Source of the DNA: an uncultured Clostridia bacterium
GTDB taxonomy: Bacteria > Bacillota > Clostridia > Oscillospirales > Oscillospiraceae
Direction of reading: 5' to 3'
NCBI GenBank assembly: GCA_947383645.1
Contig: CANDEH010000131.1
Span: 1-5,349, forward strand
Length of the DNA: 5,349 bases
Part shown: positions 1 through 5,349 of the stretch, one piece after another
How the letters are laid out: the number at the start of each line of letters is the position of its first letter
How positions within the stretch are numbered: position 1 is the first letter of the stretch
Translations under genes and position numbers: made by a program
The notes under the pieces: generated by a model
What the model was told of the DNA's origin: nothing
Seen by the model: only the letters and a program-made list of their open reading frames with translations
The model's database searches: none

Positions 1-119
1 AAGGGCTGTGCCCCCGACAGGGGGCTAAAGCCCGCCGAGCGGTCCCCCTAAGCGCACTTTTGGTTACTTTTCCCGCGTGGGAAAAGTAACTCGCCCCAGG
101 GGGCGAAACCCCCTCCCCC
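1..119 (+). repeat. Intergenic repeat, copy 1 (upstream of dnaN)
   Basis: This GC-rich non-coding block is matched in inverted orientation by 5087-5208. Hand alignment of 21-119 with the reverse complement of 5087-5185 needs no gap and gives three mismatches in 99 bases (at 45, 56 and 98). Bases 1-12 match 5197-5208 exactly, and the two matched parts are joined by 8 bases here and 11 in the other copy. The match runs to base 1, so the left boundary is set by the window edge and the element may be longer. Inside it lie a small inverted repeat (GGGC-TAAA-GCCC, 22-33), a perfect palindrome at 63-90 and a TCGCCCC/GGGGCGA inverted repeat at 91-106. No protein-coding gene is supported in it. It probably belongs to a dispersed intergenic family of this genome, but only two copies are visible. 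Confidence 0.88.
63..90. repeat. Perfect palindrome in repeat copy 1 (12-bp arms, 4-base loop)
   Basis: The arms GTTACTTTTCCC (63-74) and GGGAAAAGTAAC (79-90) are exact reverse complements around the loop GCGT. In RNA this would be a very stable hairpin, and in DNA it could extrude as a cruciform or bind a dimeric protein. The same 28 bases recur exactly at 5116-5143. It lacks a following T-tract, so it is not a standard intrinsic terminator. Its function is unknown. Confidence 0.9.
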
Positions 120-129
120 GCGCCGGGGC

Positions 130-157
130 GGCACAAAAACTATCGTAAAAGAATAAT
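130..157 (+). promoter_or_regulatory. Possible sigma-A promoter for dnaN
   Basis: Directly after the repeat the composition turns A/T-rich. A GGCACA box (130-135, 3/6 match to TTGACA, the ACA half) lies 16 bases before AATAAT (152-157, 5/6 match to TATAAT). Transcription would start near 164, leaving a short leader before the AAAGG ribosome binding site at 180-184, which is 8 bases from the dnaN ATG. The -35 box is weak, and dnaN may instead be read from a promoter further upstream, such as that of dnaA. This call rests on sequence match only. Confidence 0.33.
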
Positions 158-192
158 CCTTCCACTCAACCCCAAAGAGAAAGGAAAACACC

Positions 193-1305
193 ATGAAATT
201 CTCCTGTGAAAAAGCCATCCTGCTCGCTGCCATCAACACCGCCACCCGCGCCGTCTCCTCAAAATCCTCCATCCCTGCCCTGGAGGGCCTTCTTCTTCAG
301 GCGGAGACCAGTCTCACTGTCTCCGGCTACAATATGCAGACCGGCATTCGCACGAAGGTGGACGCGGAGGTGACCTCCCCCGGCACGCTTGTGGTCAACG
401 CGAGGCTCTTCGGCGATATTATCCGCCGGATGCCTGACGATGTTATCGTATTTTCCGCCGACGAGAAGCTCAACGTCCATCTCTCCAGCGGGGATACCGA
501 CTTTGAAATCACCGCCCTCAGCGCCGATGACTATCCGGAGATGCCGGTGGTGGAGGACGAGTTCAGCTTTTCTCTTCCGCAGAAAACGCTCAAGTCCATG
601 ATTAATCAGACAATCTTCGCCGTCTCCACCAATGAGGCGCGGCCCGTTCATACCGGGTCCCTCTTTGAAATTGAGGGGGATACGCTGACAGTAGTCAGCG
701 TGGACGGTTTCCGGCTGGCCCTGCGCCGGGAGAAGATTACGCCCGCCCAGCCCTTCCGCTTTGTGGCGCCGGGGAATGCGCTCAGCGAGGTGGAAAAGAT
801 CTGTCAGGATGTGGAGGAGGAAGTGGGAGTTACTATGGGCAACCGGCATCTCCTCTTTGAGATCGGGGGGACGGAGCTGATCTGCCGGCGGCTGGAGGGG
901 GAGTTTCTGGATTACCGCAGCGCCATCCCCCGGACGAATCCGATTGTTCTCACCGTGGAGGCCAAGGCCCTTATGACCGCTGTGGACCGGGTCAGCGTGG
1001 TAATCAGCGATAAGATGAAGAGCCCGGTCCGGTGCCGTTTTGACAGCGACTGCGTAACCCTTACCGCCAAGACGGGCAGCGGCGAGGCCAAGGATGTCTG
1101 CCGCCTCAGCGGCGACGGGGACGGGCTGGAGATCGGGTTCAACAACCGCTACCTGATGGACGCCCTGCGCTTTGCGCCGGCAGATACGCTGCGTCTGGAG
1201 CTGAATACCGGCATCTCCCCCGCCATCCTGGTACCTGTGGAGGGGGAGGAGAATTTCCTCTACATGGTGCTGCCGGTGCGCCTGAAGGGAAGCGATCACG
1301 TATGA
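193..1305 (+). CDS. dnaN: DNA polymerase III subunit beta (sliding clamp)
   Basis: DnaN forms the ring-shaped homodimer that encircles DNA and tethers DNA polymerase III and many other replication and repair proteins. The 370-residue length is typical, and three clamp domains of roughly 125 residues each are expected. Family motifs are visible: SSIPALEGLLL near 25-35, VSVDGFRLALR at 168-178 (usually TDGxRLA), LEGEFLDYRSAIP at 234-246 (usually EGxFPDYxxxIP), IGFNNRYLMDAL at 314-325 and the C-terminal YMVLPVRL at 357-364, which helps line the hydrophobic pocket for clamp-binding motifs. The ATG at 193 is preceded by AAAGG at 180-184 and gives the usual N-terminus (MKFSCEKAILLAAI). The TGA stop overlaps the yaaA start in an ATGA, so the two are probably translationally coupled. 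The gene is complete. dnaA is expected upstream but lies outside the window. Confidence 0.98.
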   Translation: MKFSCEKAILLAAINTATRAVSSKSSIPALEGLLLQAETSLTVSGYNMQTGIRTKVDAEVTSPGTLVVNARLFGDIIRRMPDDVIVFSADEKLNVHLSSGDTDFEITALSADDYPEMPVVEDEFSFSLPQKTLKSMINQTIFAVSTNEARPVHTGSLFEIEGDTLTVVSVDGFRLALRREKITPAQPFRFVAPGNALSEVEKICQDVEEEVGVTMGNRHLLFEIGGTELICRRLEGEFLDYRSAIPRTNPIVLTVEAKALMTAVDRVSVVISDKMKSPVRCRFDSDCVTLTAKTGSGEAKDVCRLSGDGDGLEIGFNNRYLMDALRFAPADTLRLELNTGISPAILVPVEGEENFLYMVLPVRLKGSDHV

Positions 1306-1517
1306 CGGCGGTGACGATTACGACGGAGTTTATTAAATTACAGGATCTCCTGAAGTTTGAAAATCTGGTGGAGAGCGGCGGCGCGGCCAAGCAGCTGATT
1401 CAGGAGGGAGCCGTAGCGGTGAATGGGGAGGTGTGCCTCCTGCGGGGGAAGAAGATTCGGCCCGGGGACGTGGTGCGCTTCAACGGCGGGGAGTATACGG
1501 TGGTCTATGCGGATTAG
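1302..1517 (+). CDS. yaaA: S4 domain RNA-binding protein YaaA (RlbA type)
   Basis: This 71-residue protein is essentially one S4 RNA-binding domain, of the small family found between dnaN and recF in many Bacillota. The family signature is plain: TEFIKLQDLLKFENLVESGGAA at the start, then KQLIQEGAVAVNGEV (30-44), RGKKIRPGDVV (48-58) and a C-terminal FNGGEYTVV. The basic RGKKIR segment and the VNGEV turn are usual parts of the S4 fold's RNA-contacting face. In B. subtilis the homologue has been linked to large ribosomal subunit assembly, but the exact role here is inference. Its ATG overlaps the dnaN stop by 4 bases; GAAGGGA at 1284-1290 inside dnaN may serve as ribosome binding site, though its spacing is long. 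The 3' end overlaps recF by 11 bases. Confidence 0.95.
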   Translation: MTAVTITTEFIKLQDLLKFENLVESGGAAKQLIQEGAVAVNGEVCLLRGKKIRPGDVVRFNGGEYTVVYAD

Positions 1518-2607
1518 AGGGCTCCATCTGGAGCGGTTTCGCAACTATGCCGGGCTCTCCGCGGACTTTGACAGTGCGGTGAATGTAGTCTACGGAGACA
1601 ACGCCCAGGGAAAGACGAACCTGATTGAGGCCATCGCCTACCTCTCCGGCACCTCCCACCGGACCAGATTTGATAGGGAGCTGATCCAGTTCGACGCGGA
1701 CAGCGCCCTGCTGCGGGGTGAGGTGGAGAGAAGAAAACGGGATTTTGTGCTGGAGGCCCGTCTCTACCGGGGACGGGGGCGGCAGATCAGCAGCAACGGC
1801 GTGAAGCTGAAGACCATGGCGGAGTTTGGCGGCGTGCTGAATACCGTGCTGTTCTGTCCGGAGGACCTCTCGCTGATTCGGGCGGGGGCGGCGGAGCGGC
1901 GGCGATTTCTGGATGAGTGCATCTGTCAGCTGCGTCCGCGGTATGCGGAGGCCCTCTCCGCGTACCGGCGCTTTCACGAGCAGAAGACCCGGATTCTTCG
2001 GGACAGCGCCGAAAAGCCGTCGCTGCTGGACGCTCTGGACGAGTTCTCCTACGGCATGGTGCAGGCGGGAGCGGTGGTGGTTCACTACCGGGCCCACTTT
2101 CTCCGGCGGCTGCGGGAGACTGCGCCGGCCATTCATCTGGATTTCTCCGGGGGACGGGAGACGCTGGAGCTGGGCTATGAGACGGTATCTGCGGTAACGG
2201 ATCCGGAGGCCTCCCCAAGAGAGCTGCTGCCCCAGCTGTGGGATCACATGCAGCGCCACCGGACGGCGGAGATTGCCGGGCGGATATGCCTCTCCGGGCC
2301 CCACCGGGACGATATATCGGTGGACGTCAACGGCAGAGCTGCCAGGACCTACGGCTCACAGGGTCAGACCCGGACGGCGGCGCTGTCGCTGAAGCTGTCG
2401 GCCAGGGAGATTTTTCAGGAGGACACCGGGGAGTATCCGGTGCTGCTGCTGGATGATGTGCTCAGTGAGCTGGACCCCAGACGGCAGGAGTTTGTGCTCA
2501 ACCGGATCGCCGGGGGACAGGTGTTTATCACGTGCTGCGAGGACGATAGACTGAGCAGTTTAGCGGGTGGCCGGGTGTTTCACGTGAAAAACGGAACGCT
2601 GGTTTGA
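1507..2607 (+). CDS. recF: DNA replication and repair protein RecF
   Basis: RecF is an SMC-like ABC ATPase that, with RecO and RecR, helps place RecA on gapped single-stranded DNA at stalled or damaged forks. The 366-residue length is typical. Visible motifs are the N-terminal LHLERFRNY, Walker A GDNAQGKT (30-37, Lys36), the family CPEDL (117-121), GPHRDDI (264-270), the ABC signature region YGSQGQTRT (282-290) and Walker B with D-loop, VLLLDDVLSELD (312-323). I chose the ATG at 1507 because it gives the standard MRIRGLHLERFRNY start and Walker A at the usual distance. The frame is open further upstream to an ATG at 1423, but those 28 residues lie over yaaA and match no RecF N-terminus. The start overlaps the yaaA stop by 11 bases, and GGGGAG at 1488-1493 is a rather distant ribosome binding site, so translational coupling is likely. 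Confidence 0.97.
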   Translation: MRIRGLHLERFRNYAGLSADFDSAVNVVYGDNAQGKTNLIEAIAYLSGTSHRTRFDRELIQFDADSALLRGEVERRKRDFVLEARLYRGRGRQISSNGVKLKTMAEFGGVLNTVLFCPEDLSLIRAGAAERRRFLDECICQLRPRYAEALSAYRRFHEQKTRILRDSAEKPSLLDALDEFSYGMVQAGAVVVHYRAHFLRRLRETAPAIHLDFSGGRETLELGYETVSAVTDPEASPRELLPQLWDHMQRHRTAEIAGRICLSGPHRDDISVDVNGRAARTYGSQGQTRTAALSLKLSAREIFQEDTGEYPVLLLDDVLSELDPRRQEFVLNRIAGGQVFITCCEDDRLSSLAGGRVFHVKNGTLV

Positions 2608-2705
2608 GAAGTGACGATTCATCTGTCGCGGTCCGGGTTATGATGGGAGACGATGCGGACGGAGACAGACGGTGAAGGGTAAGGGGTCGGAAAAACAGTT
2701 TGGAT

Positions 2706-2712
2706 GGGGAGG
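2706..2712 (+). promoter_or_regulatory. Ribosome binding site of remB
   Basis: GGGGAGG lies 8 bases before the ATG at 2721. It decides the start: the in-frame TTG at 2700 sits upstream of this site and would place it inside the gene, whereas the ATG yields the conserved MYLHLGG N-terminus. Confidence 0.8.
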
Positions 2713-2720
2713 CGCTGCGG

Positions 2721-2984
2721 ATGTATCTGCATCTTGGCGGGACGGTATCCGTTCCGGCGGGAGAGATAGTGGGCATTTTTGACCTTGACAACGCCTCCAC
2801 TTCCCGAATTACCCGGGATTTCCTCCGCAATGCGGAGGAGGAGGGGATGGTGATCGGCGTGGGGGAGGATCTGCCCAAGTCGGTGGTGCTCTGCTGCCCG
2901 GCAGGGAGCTGGCAGAGGGTCTACCTCTCCCCGGTCAACAGCGCTACCCTGCTTCACAGGTGGGAAAATACCATGGGTGGGTAG
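2721..2984 (+). CDS. remB: Extracellular matrix regulator RemB (DUF370, YaaB)
   Basis: This 87-residue protein is the RemA/RemB-type DNA-binding regulator usually found between recF and gyrB in Bacillota. The start MYLHLGG, the middle GIFDLDNASTSRITRDFLRNAEEEG (about 18-42) and the tail VYLSPVNSATLLHR (67-80) follow the RemB pattern (MYIHLG, IxDL, SxxTxEFL, YLSPISSATL). In B. subtilis RemB is one of the regulators affecting biofilm matrix genes; its targets here are unknown. There is a slight insertion around CCPAGSWQR (58-66) before the conserved tail compared with the short family form. The gene follows recF by 113 bases and precedes gyrB by 145, looser spacing than in the first three genes, so it may have its own transcript, although I found no convincing promoter. 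Confidence 0.93.
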   Translation: MYLHLGGTVSVPAGEIVGIFDLDNASTSRITRDFLRNAEEEGMVIGVGEDLPKSVVLCCPAGSWQRVYLSPVNSATLLHRWENTMGG

Positions 2985-3075
2985 CGAAATTGCTGTCGCG
3001 ATCCCACGGTAGACGGCAGAAAGAACCGAAGCAGGCGAAGTTTGTACAGCGGCGGGCAGTCAGAGGCTGCTGCCG

Positions 3076-3112
3076 GTTACGGGGGCAGTCCGTGACAGCC
3101 CGCTCGTGTCAC
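3076..3112 (+). promoter_or_regulatory. Possible alternative hairpins in the gyrB leader
   Basis: Two mutually exclusive stems share the segment 3090-3097. Stem A pairs GTTACGG (3076-3082) with CCGTGAC (3090-3096), with one G-U pair. Stem B pairs GTGACA (3092-3097) exactly with TGTCAC (3107-3112) and would end 5 bases before the gyrB ribosome binding site. An octamer GGGCAGTC also repeats at 3054-3061 and 3083-3090. This could reflect leader control of gyrB, but stems this short arise by chance in GC-rich DNA. Confidence 0.2.
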
Positions 3113-3117
3113 ACAGT

Positions 3118-3124
3118 AAGGAGG
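3118..3124 (+). promoter_or_regulatory. Ribosome binding site of gyrB
   Basis: AAGGAGG is a near-perfect Shine-Dalgarno sequence 5 bases before the ATG at 3130. It fixes the start there and rules out the in-frame GTG at 3106, which lies upstream of it. Confidence 0.9.
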
Positions 3125-3129
3125 CACAT

Positions 3130-5058
3130 ATGTCTGAAAACGAGAAGATCACACATGAGTACGGCGGATCGGAGATCCAGGTCTTAGAGGGTTTGGAGGC
3201 CGTGCGAAAGCGGCCGGGGATGTATATCGGGTCCACTAGCGAGTCGGGCCTCCACCACCTGGTGTATGAGATCGTGGACAACTCCATCGATGAGGCGCTG
3301 GCCGGGTACTGCTCGGAGATTACCGTCTCCATCAACGAGGGGGATACCATCACCGTCACCGACAACGGCCGGGGTATTCCCGTGGATATCCAGCCCCAGA
3401 CGGGCCTGCCGGCGCTGGAGGTGGTCTTTACCGTGCTCCATGCCGGAGGGAAATTCGGCGGCGGCGGCTATAAGGTCTCCGGCGGGCTCCACGGGGTGGG
3501 CGCCAGCGTGGTGAACGCCCTCTCCGAGTGGCTCACCGTCCAGGTTCACAAGGGCGGTGATATCTACGAGATGAAATTCGCCCGCGGGGAGATCACACAG
3601 CCGATGAAGATCGTGGGGAAGACAGAGCGGACCGGTACCGTAGTAACCTTCAAGCCGGATCCGGAGATGTTTGACACCACGGTGTACAACTACGACACGA
3701 TCCACACGCGAATGCAGCAGCAGGCGTTCCTGAACGCCGGACTGCGGATTATGACCTTCGACAAACGGCAGGGGCGGGAGGCCGCGGACACCATGCACTA
3801 CGAGGGGGGGATCCGGGAGTATGTCACCTGGCTCAACCGGCACAAGACGCCCCTTGATGAGCAGGTAATCTATATGTCCGGCTCCAAGGAGGACTCGGTG
3901 GTGGAGCTGGCCATGCAGTACAACGACAACTACAACGAGACCATCGTCTCCTTCGCAAACAACGTCCACACCCCCGAGGGCGGAATGCACGAGGAGGGGT
4001 TCAAGCGGGCGCTTACAAATGTACTCAACGCCTACGGAAAGAAGACCAATCTGCTCAAGGGGGACGACAAGATCTCAGGCGAGGACTGCCGGGAGGGGCT
4101 CACCTGTGTAATCAGCGTGAAGCTCACCGACGCGCAGTTTGAGGGACAGACCAAGGCGAAGCTGGGCAACGCCCATATCCGCACGCTGGTGAACAACGTG
4201 GTATCCGACCAGCTGGCGGTGTTCCTGGAGGAGAACCCCAAGGTGGGACGGATTATACTCGACAAGGCCATGATGGCCAGCCGGGCCCGGGAGGCCGCCA
4301 AGCGGGCCCGGGAGAACGTCCGGCGCAAGAACGCCCTGGAGGGTTCCACCCTCCCCGGAAAGCTGGCGGACTGCAACGAGAAGGATCCGGCGCTGACAGA
4401 GATCTATATTGTCGAGGGCGACAGCGCCGGCGGCAGCGCCAAGCAGGGCCGGGATTCCCGGTATCAGGCGATTCTGCCCCTCTGGGGAAAGATGTTGAAT
4501 GTGGAAAAGGCCCGGGCGGACAAGATCTATGGGAATGACAAATTGCAGCCAGTAATCACGGCTTTAGGCGCCGGACTGGGGGAGGACTTTGACGAGACCA
4601 AGCTCCGGTATCACAAGGTGATTATCATGGCCGATGCCGATGTGGACGGCAGCCATATCCGCACGCTGCTTCTGACCTTCTTTTTCCGGTTTATGCGGCC
4701 GCTGATTGAAAAGGGGTATGTCTACGCGGCGGTGCCGCCCCTGTTCAAGCTGGTGAAGGGCAAGACTGTCCGGGTGGCTTTCTCCGAGGAGGAGAGGGAC
4801 GCGGTATCCGCGGAGCTCCGGGGAGGAAATCCCAATGTGAAGGTGGAGATCAGTCGGTTTAAGGGCTTAGGCGAGATGGACTTTGAGGAGCTGTGGGAGA
4901 CCACTATGGACCCGGAGCGCCGGACGCTGAAGCGGATCACCATGCAGGACGCGGTCCAGGCGGATGCTATTTTTACTCTTTTAATGGGGGAAAAGGTGGA
5001 GCCTCGGCGGGAGTATATTGAGAAGAATGCGTTTAGGGCGGTGAATCTCGACTACTGA
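3130..5058 (+). CDS. gyrB: DNA gyrase subunit B
   Basis: GyrB is the ATPase and TOPRIM subunit of type IIA topoisomerase; with GyrA it forms the A2B2 enzyme that introduces negative supercoils using ATP. At 642 residues it is the short class common in Bacillota. GHKL ATPase motifs are YEIVDNSIDEA (46-56; catalytic Glu47, Mg-binding Asn51), DNGRGIP (78-84) and GGLHGVG (118-124). The transducer carries the QTK loop (340-342). TOPRIM motifs are EGDSAGG (429-435, Glu429) and DADVDG (502-507), followed by FKGLGEM (577-583) and the C-terminal RREYIEKNA tail. Location after recF and remB favours gyrase over ParE. Two drug-site residues differ from E. coli: Lys141 where E. coli has Arg136, and Trp452 where E. 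coli has Lys447. The ATG at 3130 is chosen from the strong ribosome binding site. gyrA does not start within the 291 bases that follow. Confidence 0.98.
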   Translation: MSENEKITHEYGGSEIQVLEGLEAVRKRPGMYIGSTSESGLHHLVYEIVDNSIDEALAGYCSEITVSINEGDTITVTDNGRGIPVDIQPQTGLPALEVVFTVLHAGGKFGGGGYKVSGGLHGVGASVVNALSEWLTVQVHKGGDIYEMKFARGEITQPMKIVGKTERTGTVVTFKPDPEMFDTTVYNYDTIHTRMQQQAFLNAGLRIMTFDKRQGREAADTMHYEGGIREYVTWLNRHKTPLDEQVIYMSGSKEDSVVELAMQYNDNYNETIVSFANNVHTPEGGMHEEGFKRALTNVLNAYGKKTNLLKGDDKISGEDCREGLTCVISVKLTDAQFEGQTKAKLGNAHIRTLVNNVVSDQLAVFLEENPKVGRIILDKAMMASRAREAAKRARENVRRKNALEGSTLPGKLADCNEKDPALTEIYIVEGDSAGGSAKQGRDSRYQAILPLWGKMLNVEKARADKIYGNDKLQPVITALGAGLGEDFDETKLRYHKVIIMADADVDGSHIRTLLLTFFFRFMRPLIEKGYVYAAVPPLFKLVKGKTVRVAFSEEERDAVSAELRGGNPNVKVEISRFKGLGEMDFEELWETTMDPERRTLKRITMQDAVQADAIFTLLMGEKVEPRREYIEKNAFRAVNLDY

Positions 5059-5068
5059 GGGGGTGATT

Positions 5069-5085
5069 GCTGCGGCCCCCGCAGC
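5069..5085 (+). terminator. GC-rich hairpin after gyrB, possible terminator
   Basis: Eleven bases after the gyrB stop, GCTGCGG (5069-5075) and CCGCAGC (5079-5085) form a perfect 7-bp stem with a CCC loop. No T-tract follows. The next bases add more strong stems (GGGGG/CCCCC around 5093-5107, CGCCCC/GGGGCG at 5101-5114, then the 12-bp palindrome). The cluster of stems may stop or stabilise the gyrB transcript, but a classical intrinsic terminator is not shown. Confidence 0.35.
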
Positions 5086-5086
5086 G

Positions 5087-5208
5087 GGGGGAGGGGGTTT
5101 CGCCCCCCGGGGCGAGTTACTTTTCCCACGCGGGAAAAGTAACCAAAAGCGCGCTTAGGGAGACCGCTCGGCGGGCTTTAGCCCCGCCTGCGGCGAGGCA
5201 CAGCCCTT
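5087..5208 (-). repeat. Intergenic repeat, copy 2 (downstream of gyrB, inverted)
   Basis: This is the inverted counterpart of the block at 1-119, with 96 of 99 core bases identical by hand count and an outer 12-base exact match at 5197-5208. On the gyrB side similarity fades around 5086, where copy 2 has an extra C and then diverges, so that end is a real boundary. On the outer side the comparison ends only because copy 1 meets the window edge. The two copies bracket dnaN-yaaA-recF-remB-gyrB. High identity between non-coding blocks 5 kb apart implies recent duplication or gene conversion, or selection on the sequence itself. Confidence 0.88.
5116..5143. repeat. Perfect palindrome in repeat copy 2
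   Basis: GTTACTTTTCCC (5116-5127) and GGGAAAAGTAAC (5132-5143) flank the loop ACGC, which is the reverse complement of the GCGT loop in copy 1. All 28 bases are thus conserved between copies, loop included. It lies 57 bases after the gyrB stop and would be a stable hairpin in a read-through transcript. Confidence 0.9.
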
Positions 5209-5226
5209 ATCCGCGGTCCCCCTAAG
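5154..5226. repeat. Imperfect inverted repeat at the outer side of copy 2
   Basis: CTTAGGGAGACCGC (5154-5167) pairs with GCGGTCCCCCTAAG (5213-5226) at 13 of 14 positions across a 45-base interval that itself contains a short stem (GGGC-TTTA-GCCC, 5173-5184). The right arm is an exact 14-base copy of 39-52 in repeat copy 1. This could be a structural border of the repeat element or the start of a partial third copy. Confidence 0.55.
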
Positions 5227-5349
5227 AACCCCGTTTTTACGGTCGGTGTACAGCATGGCCTTCTGCGGGGGAGACGTGGGTGGGTGTTGACGGGGGTGCG
5301 GTAGAATGTCGCCGGTTGTCGAAAGGACTTGCGTTCTGGCCCCGTCCGT
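5209..5349. other. GC-rich region without a supported gene
   Basis: Nothing here can be called a gene. A minus-strand frame stays open from the right edge to a TAA at 5155-5157 (64 residues, ending inside the repeat), and a plus-strand frame is open from 5226 to the edge. Neither shows a start codon with a ribosome binding site or a recognisable domain, and open frames are expected by chance at this GC content. No tRNA or T-tract terminator is seen. It may be further repeat sequence whose partner left of copy 1 is outside the window. Confidence 0.5.

Noticed and set aside
48..272. Minus-strand 74-residue open frame across the repeat and the dnaN start
   Set aside because: It runs through a non-coding repeat into dnaN antisense, has a low-complexity Arg/Gly segment and no family resemblance.
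259..1299. Long antisense open frame of 346 residues over dnaN, with similar ones over recF (1480-2304) and gyrB (3184-3990)
   Set aside because: They lie wholly or almost wholly over well-recognised + strand genes, have no recognisable motifs, and are expected from GC-rich codon usage on the opposite strand.
1423..1506. Upstream in-frame extension of recF
   Set aside because: The extra 28 residues overlap yaaA coding sequence and do not resemble any RecF N-terminus; the ATG at 1507 gives the standard one.
2639..2644. TATGAT box in the recF-remB gap as a promoter for remB
   Set aside because: The -10 match is good, but no acceptable -35 lies 16-18 bases upstream and there is no extended -10 TGN.
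4282..4314. Twelve-base direct repeat CGGGCCCGGGAG inside gyrB (4282-4293 and 4303-4314)
   Set aside because: It encodes two Arg-Ala-Arg-Glu stretches in a conserved helical region of GyrB and is explained by the protein sequence and codon preference.
5287..5307. TTGACG followed by TAGAAT as a promoter
   Set aside because: The boxes are only 9 bases apart, far short of the usual 16-18, and no gene start is visible downstream.
1..5349. DnaA boxes, CRISPR array, tRNA or rRNA genes, transposase or toxin-antitoxin genes
   Set aside because: I looked on both strands and saw none: no TTATCCACA-like cluster, no regularly spaced short repeats, no cloverleaf and no mobile-element protein.

Overview
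The window is a GC-rich segment carrying the conserved chromosome replication and repair cluster of Bacillota, in the order dnaN – yaaA (S4 domain) – recF – remB – gyrB, all on the + strand. This order, and above all a RemB/DUF370 gene between recF and gyrB, points to Bacillota. The high GC content and the style of GyrB (for example LWGKMLNVEKAR in the TOPRIM region) suggest a GC-rich gut-type Clostridia, probably Oscillospiraceae or a close relative (Oscillibacter, Flavonifractor and Intestinimonas are the kind of genus I have in mind). The family assignment is inference; I could not run a search.

Layout. Bases 1-192 hold a ~120 bp GC-rich repeat running to the left window edge, then a short A/T-richer stretch with a possible promoter and the dnaN ribosome binding site. 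Bases 193-2607 hold dnaN, yaaA and recF, overlapping by 4 and 11 bases, so almost certainly co-transcribed and translationally coupled. A 113-base gap leads to remB (2721-2984), and a 145-base gap with potential RNA structure leads to gyrB (3130-5058). Eleven bases after the gyrB stop begin G/C-rich hairpins that merge into a second, inverted copy of the 5' repeat (5087-5208). Bases 5209-5349 hold no gene I can support. dnaA and gyrA, the usual neighbours, are not in the window.

How the genes work together. DnaN is the sliding clamp of DNA polymerase III. RecF helps load RecA at single-strand gaps left by replication. GyrB is the ATPase subunit of gyrase, which removes positive supercoils ahead of the fork. 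YaaA is a small RNA-binding S4 protein. RemB is a small DNA-binding regulator known from biofilm control in Bacillus subtilis.

The genes are intact and of normal length. The most unusual feature is the pair of inverted repeats, 96/99 identical over the core by hand alignment, that brackets the whole five-gene cluster; each holds the same perfect 12-bp-arm palindrome. Two GyrB residues at positions linked to drug sensitivity (Lys141, Trp452) also merit a check. I see no new enzymatic or defence system here.
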